Shown here: in pieces, positions 1 to 5,860 of the stretch
Layout: every line of letters begins with the position of its first letter
How positions within the stretch are numbered: the first letter of the stretch is position 1
From: an uncultured Muribaculaceae bacterium
GTDB taxonomy: Bacteria; Bacteroidota; Bacteroidia; Bacteroidales; Muribaculaceae
Assembly (NCBI GenBank): GCA_910579605.1
Contig: CAJTUG010000002.1
Coordinates: 86,828 to 100,306 of the forward strand
DNA: 13,479 bases
Reading direction: 5' to 3'
Notes under the pieces: model-generated
The model's database searches: none
Told to the model about the DNA's origin: nothing
The model's input: the letters and a program-made list of their open reading frames with translations, nothing else
Program-made: the position numbers and the translations under genes

Positions 1-1138
1 TATTAGCGATCTCGTTGGCTTGTCATGGGCACCTAAGGTAAAGATTGTTGAGCTTGTGCTTAACGGGGATTATCTTGGCATGTATTTCATGTGTGAGACT
101 ATCAAGATTGCCAAAGATCGCTTAAATATAGCAGAACAACCGGAAGGGAATACAGACCTTGCTACGATAGCCGATGGTTGGCTTGTGGAATTTGATAACT
201 ATACTGATGAAAATCAGATTCTTGTGCCAGAAGGTCCTTTGGTGTCTGAAGGGGGGACTGAAATAGATCCTACTCGCGGGAACATTAAGATAACTGTTAA
301 GAACCCAGACAATATGACCAGTGAGCAGGAAAAATGGGTGCGCTCTCAGTGGGAGGCAATTAATTTGGCGATTTATAACCCAGATAAGACTTCTACTACA
401 TGGGAGAAATATATTGACAAGGAATCTGTGGCTCGTTATTTTATTGTGAACCAAATTATGTTTAATGTCGAGGCATGGAGCGGTTCTTGCTATTGGCATC
501 GTGATGCAGGCAATGATGCCAAATGGACAGCTGGCCCTGTATGGGATATAAGTATAGGCGAGGCTGTAGATTTTGTGTATAATATTGCTGAATCCCTTGG
601 TCCGTATAGAGTGTCGCTCATGGATGAACTTATTAAGTTCCCTGCAATGCGCAAGGCTGTAATGGATGTCTGGAAAGATTTCATAGATCCTGCCAATGGA
701 AATAAGGATAAAGTATTCCAATTCTTGAAAGATTGGGAAGTTCTCCTTAGTGAGGTTGAACCGCGAAACAAGGAGGTTTGGCCCGGTTATTATGCCAGTT
801 CAACTTCTGCAAGTATGCTTGATTATGCATCCGTGCGTATTAAGAAGAATTTCCAATTCCTGGAAACAGCTCTCGGTAATGGTACCGGAGAAGGTAATTT
901 CTCGGCTCTTGAGGAAATTTTAACGCCGAATACCGATAGCAAGTTTACCGTAGTCGGTGGAAATGGTGTATTATCTGTTCGTATGTATGCAGATGCAGCA
1001 ATTGGAGTTTATAAGATAAATGGTGTAGAGGTTGAACGCACTTTGGGCAAAGCTGGCGATGTAATTGTCATGCATCTTGAACCTGGAGTCTATGTTGTGA
1101 CTTCTGGTGATACTTCTAAGAAGATCATTGTTAGATAA
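1..1138 (+). CDS. CotH-like protein with C-terminal sorting-like beta domain (5' end missing)
   Basis: The frame is open from base 2 at the window edge, so the gene starts upstream; a TTG at 20 is internal, not the start. About 378 residues are visible. The N-terminal part resembles the spore-coat CotH kinase-like fold: a strand pattern ending in 'LNGDYLGMYFMCETIKI' (about nt 60-110), then 'GWLVEFDNY' (nt 176-202) and 'GPVWDISIGE' (nt 533-562), which corresponds to the family's usual 'GPVWDxD' motif. In that motif the second Asp is replaced by Ser (D-I-S), so kinase activity is doubtful. The last 75 or so residues form a separate beta-rich module ending 'GVYVVTSGDTSKKIIVR', which resembles the C-terminal sorting domains of type IX-secreted Bacteroidota proteins; this suggests an exported or surface protein. 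The CotH family assignment is fairly firm. The sorting role and substrate are inferred. Confidence 0.75.
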   Translation, partial: ISDLVGLSWAPKVKIVELVLNGDYLGMYFMCETIKIAKDRLNIAEQPEGNTDLATIADGWLVEFDNYTDENQILVPEGPLVSEGGTEIDPTRGNIKITVKNPDNMTSEQEKWVRSQWEAINLAIYNPDKTSTTWEKYIDKESVARYFIVNQIMFNVEAWSGSCYWHRDAGNDAKWTAGPVWDISIGEAVDFVYNIAESLGPYRVSLMDELIKFPAMRKAVMDVWKDFIDPANGNKDKVFQFLKDWEVLLSEVEPRNKEVWPGYYASSTSASMLDYASVRIKKNFQFLETALGNGTGEGNFSALEEILTPNTDSKFTVVGGNGVLSVRMYADAAIGVYKINGVEVERTLGKAGDVIVMHLEPGVYVVTSGDTSKKIIVR

Positions 1139-1270
1139 AGGATTGAAATGCTCCTTAAAATAGGTTAAAAAGAAAATTTCTGATGTAACATATTGTCGGT
1201 TTAATGCGTCATATAAGTAAAAAATAGAAATAACTGATTGACATTAATCGACAGCAAGAAAACAGCGAGA

Positions 1271-1302
1271 AACGCGGCGTCCGTGAGGATGCCGCGTTCT
1301 TT
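1271..1302 (+). terminator. Intrinsic terminator downstream of the CotH-like gene
   Basis: Arms AACGCGGCGTCC (1271-1282) and GGATGCCGCGTT (1287-1298) pair over 12 bp with one G-U and a 4-base GTGA loop, followed by CTTT. The hairpin lies about 130 bases after the CotH stop and 64 bases before the DUF4924 start. It probably ends the CotH transcript after a long 3' untranslated region. The rest of 1139-1365 is AT-rich and holds no convincing gene or promoter that I can see. Confidence 0.7.
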
Positions 1303-1365
1303 AGTGCAACATTTGAGGCTTGGTTACGTTATATTAAAAACACTTTTAATACGAGGGACAAAACA

Positions 1366-1911
1366 ATGAATATAGCATCGCAAAAACGAAAAGAAAATAT
1401 AGCTGAATATCTGCTTTATATGTGGCAGACAGAAGATCTTATCCGTGCTCACGGACTTGATTTGGGGAAAATAAAGGCCAGTATAATAGAGAACCGCGGA
1501 CTCACATCGGAACAGGAGCATGAGATGGCCGAGTGGTATGATTCGCTCATTGAGATGATGCGCCATGAACAAGTGGATAAAAGTGGTCATCTTCAGATAA
1601 ACAAGAACACTCTTGGCAGCTTGGCATGGCTTCATCGCAAATTGCTTGAGAATCCCAAATTTGAGGAATACAGAGCGGAGTTTTATCGTACATTGCCCTA
1701 TATAGTTGAGCTTCGCTCCAAGGAAGGCGCTAATCCACCAGGGGAGATAGAAACCTGCTTCGTGGCGCTATATGGGGCTTTGATGCTTCGTTTGCAGAGA
1801 AAGCCAATGAATTCCGATACCGAAGCGGCAATAGGGCAAATTGCGCGATTTATTGCGCTACTGGCCAAGTATTTCCATCTTGAAGAGGCCGACAAGATCG
1901 AGATAGAATAG
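1366..1911 (+). CDS. DUF4924 family protein
   Basis: This 181-residue, largely helical soluble protein has the full length and the conserved stretches of the Bacteroidota family DUF4924: 'KRKENIAEYLLYMWQTEDLIRA' near the N terminus, 'GHLQINKN' (about residues 73-80), 'TLPYIVELRSK' (about 109-119) and 'GEIETCFVALYGALMLRLQRK' (about 126-146). No catalytic motif, signal peptide or membrane segment is visible, and no function is known to me. Its stop codon is separated from the stop of the convergent homoserine dehydrogenase gene by only 3 bases. The start is the ATG where family similarity begins, preceded by an A-rich stretch rather than a strong Shine-Dalgarno, as is usual in this phylum. Confidence 0.88.
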   Translation: MNIASQKRKENIAEYLLYMWQTEDLIRAHGLDLGKIKASIIENRGLTSEQEHEMAEWYDSLIEMMRHEQVDKSGHLQINKNTLGSLAWLHRKLLENPKFEEYRAEFYRTLPYIVELRSKEGANPPGEIETCFVALYGALMLRLQRKPMNSDTEAAIGQIARFIALLAKYFHLEEADKIEIE

Positions 1912-1914
1912 ATG

Positions 1915-3114
1915 CTAAAATCTCGGCGTTTCAATGTTGGCAATAAAAACGTCGGGGGCATCTAATAATTGTCTGTTTTTGATGAGCTGTTGCAGGGAAA
2001 TATATCCTGTTATGTAGTTGCGATTTTGGGAAATGTATTTTTCTGTTATCTCACGGAATGGTAATAATTCGTCTATACGTGTGGACGAAAAACTGCAATA
2101 TATTTTCAAATCTACGTCGGTTGTATATTCGGGTCTTGGAGAAAAAGCCATTTTTTTATACTCATATTTGTAGTTGTGGCGTCGAGCCATCACGTCGCTG
2201 AGTATTGAAGATGCTGTAGGCAGGGCTCCTGCTCCTTTGCCAAACATAAATTGACGGTCGTAGCAACGACCGCGTATAACTACACCGTTGTATTCGTCGT
2301 CAACACTGTAGATGTATCTTTCAGGGCGTACCAATTCTGGCATTACGAACATTGTGAATTTGTTGGCGCAGGTTTTGAAGACTTGAGCCACGAGTTTTAT
2401 TTTCACGTTTTTTTCGCGTGCATATTCAATGTCTGTGTCATGGATAGAATCAATGCCGAAAGTGAATACGCGTTGTGGCTCCACGTATACTCCAAGTGCG
2501 TGGACAGTTATAATTACGAGTTTGAACAATGAATCAAAGCCTTTGATGTCGAATGATGGGTCTGTTTCGGCAAACCCGAGTTCCTGGGCTTTACAGAGCG
2601 CATGGCGATAGTTTTGTCCGTGGTCGAATACTTGCGAGAGAATATAGTTTGATGACCCGTTGAGGATTCCTTTTACTTCCAATAGTAGATCGTTGTCATA
2701 ATATTCCTCAAGGTTTCGGATAACAGGGATTGATCCACAAGATGAAGCGTCGTAGAGCAATGCAGTATTATACTTTCGTTGTAGTTCTATTAGTTGGGGC
2801 AAGTGTGTCGCAATCATGGCTTTGTTGCCTGAGACTACTGGTATACCTTTTTCAAGAGCGCGTTTTACGATTGAAAAAGCTTGTTCGGCATCGTCTATAA
2901 CTTCAACAATAAGGTTGATTTCAGGGTTGCAAAGTATATCATCGGGATTGTTGGTCAGTATTCCTGGTTCAAGTGTAATGTCGCGTTGTTTATTTAAGTT
3001 TCTCACGCATATTCCAGCAATGCGAGCGTGGGCGTTATGAGCCATGTTTATTACTTTGTAAAAACCGCTACCGACGGTTCCGAGGCCGAAAAGCCCTATG
3101 TTTATGGTGTCCAT
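1915..3114 (-). CDS. hom: Homoserine dehydrogenase (monofunctional)
   Basis: This enzyme reduces L-aspartate 4-semialdehyde to L-homoserine with NAD(P)H, in the cytoplasm. The 399 residues have an N-terminal Rossmann fold with 'GLFGLGTVGSG' (7-17). 'SGNKA' (95-99) carries the conserved Lys98. The catalytic domain has 'GILNGSSNYIL' (149-159), 'AQELGFAETDPSFDIKGFDSLFK' (176-198, with family-conserved Asp194 and Lys198) and 'GKGAGALPTASSILSD' (292-307). There is no aspartokinase domain and only a short C-terminal tail, so this is not a ThrA-type fusion. It is third in the metY-metX-hom operon, 16 bases after metX, so its homoserine is probably directed to methionine. No clear terminator hairpin follows it; its stop lies 3 bases from the convergent DUF4924 stop. 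Confidence 0.93.
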   Translation of the reverse strand: MDTINIGLFGLGTVGSGFYKVINMAHNAHARIAGICVRNLNKQRDITLEPGILTNNPDDILCNPEINLIVEVIDDAEQAFSIVKRALEKGIPVVSGNKAMIATHLPQLIELQRKYNTALLYDASSCGSIPVIRNLEEYYDNDLLLEVKGILNGSSNYILSQVFDHGQNYRHALCKAQELGFAETDPSFDIKGFDSLFKLVIITVHALGVYVEPQRVFTFGIDSIHDTDIEYAREKNVKIKLVAQVFKTCANKFTMFVMPELVRPERYIYSVDDEYNGVVIRGRCYDRQFMFGKGAGALPTASSILSDVMARRHNYKYEYKKMAFSPRPEYTTDVDLKIYCSFSSTRIDELLPFREITEKYISQNRNYITGYISLQQLIKNRQLLDAPDVFIANIETPRF

Positions 3115-3130
3115 ATAGATGGTTTTATTA

Positions 3131-4141
3131 TCAGGAATTTATGAATGGGGTTAGTATTTGGTTTAGGCGTTTGTGCTCGACCAAAAAACCGTCGTGTCCG
3201 AAATCTGATGATATTTCGGCGTATTGTGCTGATGGTATTGCTTGAGCAAGTTTTTTCATGTCGGCAGGAGGGAATATAATGTCCGACGATATCCCCACAA
3301 CTATAGTTTCTGCGTTGATAGAAGCGAGTGCCTTTCGGGTAGAACCTCCGTTGTTTCGTCCAATATCGTGGGTGTCGAAAGCGTCAAGGATAGTCATGTA
3401 GGAGTAGGCGTTGTATCGTCGGCATAGTTTCAGACCTTGATATTGTTGGTATGAAGCTGCTCGGTGTGTTGTAGGCAAACTTGAGTTGTCTTGTTGGGTT
3501 CTGTTGTAGCCGTCGCTTCCGCGGTATGTGAGCAATCCAATAGCTCTCGCTGCCGCCATTCCTGCCATCCCGGCCGATGGAGAGTCATGTCCGAAAGTAG
3601 GATCGGCTTTAATGGCCATTCGTTGTGTTTCGTCTATAGCTATTGTCCACGGAGAAGCTTTGGCATCTGTGGCTATTATAATGAGTTTGGAGAAACGTTG
3701 CGGTTCCATGGCGGCCCATTCCAATGCTTGGAAACCTCCTACAGAACTGCCTACAAGAGCATGTATTGGTCCAATTCCTAAATGGGATGCGAGGAGGCGA
3801 TGAGCCTCTACCATGTCATTTATGGTCAATTTTGGAAATGTGGAGTACCAAGGTTTATCTGTTTCGGGATTGATAGATAACGGTCCTGTAGAACCGTAGT
3901 GGGATCCTAATATGTTGGCACATATTATGAAATATTTTTCAGGATCAAGAAATGCTCCGTATTCAACAGTGTGTGGCCACCAATCCGCGACATTGCTGTC
4001 GGCTGTGAGTGCATGGCATACCCAAACCACGTTTGATAAATCGTGGTTTGGGTTGCCAAAGGTGTGATAAGCAATATCAATGGCCGGCAGCTTTCCGCCA
4101 AGTTCTAAGTTGAAAATTTGGTTGGAGTGGAAAATATGCAT
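3131..4141 (-). CDS. metX: Homoserine O-acetyltransferase (alpha/beta hydrolase)
   Basis: MetX transfers an acyl group, usually acetyl, from acyl-CoA to L-homoserine, giving the O-acylhomoserine used by MetY next door. The 336 residues form an alpha/beta hydrolase fold. A nucleophile elbow 'GSSVGGFQALEW' (131-142) has Ser133 as the likely nucleophile; Asp287 ('GISSDIIFPP') and His316 ('DFGHDGF') complete the triad. The family segment 'NILGSHYGSTGP' is at 76-87. The elbow reads GSSVGG where most homologues have GGSMGG. The start ATG overlaps the metY stop in the sequence TGATG, a classic translational-coupling arrangement. Acetyl rather than succinyl specificity is inferred from pairing with a MetY-type sulfhydrylase, because acyl preference cannot be read reliably by eye. 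Confidence 0.93.
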   Translation of the reverse strand: MHIFHSNQIFNLELGGKLPAIDIAYHTFGNPNHDLSNVVWVCHALTADSNVADWWPHTVEYGAFLDPEKYFIICANILGSHYGSTGPLSINPETDKPWYSTFPKLTINDMVEAHRLLASHLGIGPIHALVGSSVGGFQALEWAAMEPQRFSKLIIIATDAKASPWTIAIDETQRMAIKADPTFGHDSPSAGMAGMAAARAIGLLTYRGSDGYNRTQQDNSSLPTTHRAASYQQYQGLKLCRRYNAYSYMTILDAFDTHDIGRNNGGSTRKALASINAETIVVGISSDIIFPPADMKKLAQAIPSAQYAEISSDFGHDGFLVEHKRLNQILTPFINS

Positions 4142-5427
4142 CAGTCAATGTTTTTGAACGCTTGCTCGAAATCGTCTATAATGTCTTGTGGGTCTTCAAG
4201 CCCGAGCGAAACACGAAGAAGAGTAGGGGAGACTCCTGCTGCTTCAAGATCGTTGTCGGAAAGTTGTTTGTGTGTTGTTGAGGCAGGATGTGTTACCACT
4301 GTTATGGAGTCGCCTATCATGGTCATGTGTGCTGCGAGTTTCAGCCCTTCAACAAATTTGATTGTAGATTGGAGCGTACCAGTAAGCTCTATGTTTAGCA
4401 CTCCGGAGGCACCACTAAGAAAATATTTGGATGCGTTCTTGTGCCCAGGATGATCTTCAAAGCCAACATAGCTCACTTTGGCTACTTTTGGGTGGTTTTT
4501 GAGATGGATTGCCAATTTTCTGGTGGCTTCAACTTGATGATTTACTCTAAGAGATAGTGTTTCCAGACCCAATAGCATCAAGTAGCTGTCGAAAGGAGAA
4601 GGGCAGGTGCCAAGATCTCGCAGTCCGTCTACTCGGCATTTTACAATGAATGCAGCTTTGCCGAAAGCTTGGCAAAGGTTTAGTCCATGATATCCTTCGG
4701 AAGGTCCGTCGATGAGTGGATAACGACCATTGGTCCAATCAAAATTTCCAGAGTCTACTATAACACCACCCATAGCGGTTCCATGGCCATTTATCCATTT
4801 TGTAGCAGAATCAACGATAATGTCTGCGCCCCAGTCAAACGGGTTGCACAGATATCCACCAGCTCCGAAGGTGTTATCTACAATTAATGGCACTCCTGCT
4901 GTATGTGCATTTTGCGCAATAGTTTCAATATCGGGAACATAACAAGTTGGATTTCCCATACTTTCGATAAAAACTGCGCGAGTATTATCGTCTATAAGCT
5001 TTTTGATTGCTTCGGGGCTTGCTTCTTCTGCAATCTTGATAGATATGCCAAGTCGGCGGAGTGTATGCCTGAATTGGTTGTATGTGCCACCGTAGAGAAA
5101 TGGAGAGGCAACAATGTTCTGACCTTCAGACGCAAGTGCAGTAATGGTTATGAGTATTGCAGCCATGCCTGATGAAACCGCTAAAGCACCTACTCCGCCA
5201 TAAAGGGCTGAAATTCGTTCCTCGTAAGCAGATGTTGTTGGGTTCTGTAGACGTGTATAGATATTCCCTGGTTGAGAGAGGTTGAAAAGGTCGGCTGCAT
5301 AATCGCAGTTTTTGAATTTATAGGCCGCCGTGGGATAGATTGCTATGCCTCTTGAGCCTGTTGGCTCGTCGTGGGTAAGCCCTGCGTGGATTTGTCTTGT
5401 TGCAAAACGTAGTTTAGAGTAGTCCAT
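4141..5427 (-). CDS. metY: O-acetylhomoserine sulfhydrylase (PLP-dependent)
   Basis: MetY condenses O-acetylhomoserine with sulfide to give homocysteine and acetate, by direct sulfhydrylation. The 428 residues match the Cys/Met-metabolism PLP enzyme family at the full length typical of MetY. 'NIYTRLQNPTTSAYE' (55-69) holds the phosphate-binding Tyr57 and Arg59. 'VSSGMAA' is at 84-90, Asp184 in 'VDNTFGAGG' is expected to contact the pyridine nitrogen, and 'SATKWINGHG' holds the PLP Lys210. The family also includes cystathionine gamma-synthases and gamma-lyases; the length, the 'DNTFGAGGYLCNPFDWGAD' region and the metX neighbour favour MetY. It is the first structural gene of the operon, with its ATG just 3 bases after the U-tract of the leader terminator, so its expression should depend directly on attenuation. 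Confidence 0.94.
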   Translation of the reverse strand: MDYSKLRFATRQIHAGLTHDEPTGSRGIAIYPTAAYKFKNCDYAADLFNLSQPGNIYTRLQNPTTSAYEERISALYGGVGALAVSSGMAAILITITALASEGQNIVASPFLYGGTYNQFRHTLRRLGISIKIAEEASPEAIKKLIDDNTRAVFIESMGNPTCYVPDIETIAQNAHTAGVPLIVDNTFGAGGYLCNPFDWGADIIVDSATKWINGHGTAMGGVIVDSGNFDWTNGRYPLIDGPSEGYHGLNLCQAFGKAAFIVKCRVDGLRDLGTCPSPFDSYLMLLGLETLSLRVNHQVEATRKLAIHLKNHPKVAKVSYVGFEDHPGHKNASKYFLSGASGVLNIELTGTLQSTIKFVEGLKLAAHMTMIGDSITVVTHPASTTHKQLSDNDLEAAGVSPTLLRVSLGLEDPQDIIDDFEQAFKNID

Positions 5428-5430
5428 TTG

Positions 5431-5472
5431 ATATAAAAATATAAAGCCCGACTCTCAATATGAGCCGGGCTT
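5431..5472 (-). terminator. Attenuator terminator in the metY leader
   Basis: Read on the minus strand, arms AAGCCCGGCTC (5472-5462) and GAGTCGGGCTT (5454-5444) form an 11-bp stem with one G-U and a 7-base loop. TTTATATTTTTATAT follows. The hairpin lies between the leader-peptide stop and the metY ATG, inside the metY transcript, so it can only act as a conditional terminator. The U-tract is interrupted by two As, which may make termination incomplete. Confidence 0.82.
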
Positions 5473-5509
5473 GGTTTAACATTATATACAAAATTTTACA
5501 CCCGACTCT
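5462..5509 (-). promoter_or_regulatory. Antiterminator pairing in the metY leader
   Basis: On the minus strand the segment AGAGTCGGG (5509-5501), inside the last codons of the leader peptide, repeats the start of the terminator 3' arm (AGAGTCGGG, 5455-5447). It can therefore pair with CCCGGCTC (5469-5462), the terminator 5' arm, over 8 bp with one G-U. The two pairings are mutually exclusive. The segment begins 13 bases after the first base of the last AUG of the Met-Met-Met run. A ribosome stalled there should leave it free, and one at the stop codon should cover it. Confidence 0.72.
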
Positions 5510-5594
5510 TTCGACTGCACATCATCATGGAATTTTGCATCATGCCAGAAAGCATCAAGAAACTCATCGATGAAATATGCGCGAAAATTGTCAT
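5496..5594 (-). CDS. Methionine-rich leader peptide of the metY operon
   Basis: This short frame has 32 codons plus TAA. Met occurs at positions 1, 10, 14, 18, 19, 23, 24 and 25, and Cys at 26, so a quarter of the peptide is Met and it ends in a Met-Met-Met-Cys run seven codons before the stop. It begins at the first ATG after the predicted transcription start (about 19 bases of leader). It has no strong Shine-Dalgarno, but the region before it is A-rich, as expected in Bacteroidota. The peptide is probably not functional as a product: its translation acts as a sensor of Met-tRNA (possibly also Cys-tRNA) levels through the terminator/antiterminator pair that follows. Its Met content, position and overlap with the antiterminator segment make chance unlikely, but conservation in relatives has not been examined. 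Confidence 0.8.
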   Translation of the reverse strand: MTIFAHISSMSFLMLSGMMQNSMMMCSRKSRV

Positions 5595-5619
5595 GTACGG
5601 GTTTTTGTTGATTTGCTTG

Positions 5620-5651
5620 CAAAATTAATGCTTTTTATTGAATCTTCCAAA
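5620..5651 (-). promoter_or_regulatory. Promoter of the metY leader operon
   Basis: On the minus strand a -33 TTTG (5651-5648) is followed after 20 bases by TAATTTTG (5627-5620), a perfect match to the Bacteroides -7 consensus TAnnTTTG. The predicted transcript starts near 5613, so the leader AUG at 5594 would be its first start codon. A short inverted repeat TTTGC-TT-GCAAA (5612-5623) overlaps the -7 end and may be incidental. Confidence 0.78.
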
Positions 5652-5750
5652 AATTATCTGAAAATATTACACATTTTCTTTCTTTATGGATTTTGGATGA
5701 TTTATGGACGTAAAGATAAAAAACAATGATTGCTTATTGGAAGAATAATC

Positions 5751-5770
5751 TTGCGAAAAAGGTTTCGCAA
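5751..5770. repeat. Perfect palindrome over the pgk -33 region (possible operator)
   Basis: The sequence is TTGCGAAA-N4-TTTCGCAA: two perfect 8-base arms around AAGG, lying on the -33 element of the pgk promoter. A dimeric DNA-binding protein sitting here would compete with RNA polymerase. It is outside the predicted pgk transcript, so an RNA hairpin role is unlikely. The regulator is unknown; spacing differs from the Rex consensus (TTGTGAA-N4-TTCACAA). Confidence 0.5.
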
Positions 5771-5794
5771 AGTCAAAAATATGTCGTATCTTTG
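5763..5794 (+). promoter_or_regulatory. Promoter of pgk
   Basis: TATCTTTG (5787-5794) matches the Bacteroides -7 consensus exactly. Twenty bases upstream, TTTC (5763-5766) stands where TTTG is expected for the -33 element. Transcription would start near 5801 and give a leader of about 60 bases before the pgk ATG. The site lies 130-180 bases from the divergent metY promoter. The AT-rich stretch between the two promoters (about 5652-5750) shows no gene or other signal that I can identify. Confidence 0.75.
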
Positions 5795-5860
5795 CAAGAG
5801 AAAAAGACCGGGATTTTCCGGCATAACCGAAAGATAACTAACAACCTAATTATAGAAGAA

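Noticed and set aside
122..721. A 199-codon open frame antisense to the CotH-like gene
   Set aside because: It has no recognisable protein family and low-complexity composition, and lies wholly inside a well-supported gene on the other strand; it is a shadow frame.
1139..1270. Small RNA or leader-peptide attenuator before the DUF4924 gene
   Set aside because: Only tiny frames (6 to 7 codons) without a biased composition precede the 1271-1302 hairpin. No promoter match and no alternative pairing were found, so it is best read as the CotH terminator.
1308..1315. AACATTTG as a -7 element for the DUF4924 gene
   Set aside because: It is one base off TAnnTTTG and has no TTTG at the right distance upstream; the hairpin occupies that region. 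Too weak to call.
5431..5620. SAM riboswitch or T-box as the metY control element
   Set aside because: I could not see a SAM aptamer arrangement or a T-box sequence before the terminator. The Met-rich frame and its repeat explain the region better. A covariance-model search would settle this.
5726..5860. N-terminal extension of pgk by 45 codons
   Set aside because: It has no phosphoglycerate kinase similarity, and it contains the predicted -33/-7 promoter and palindrome. The ATG at 5861 matches the family N terminus.
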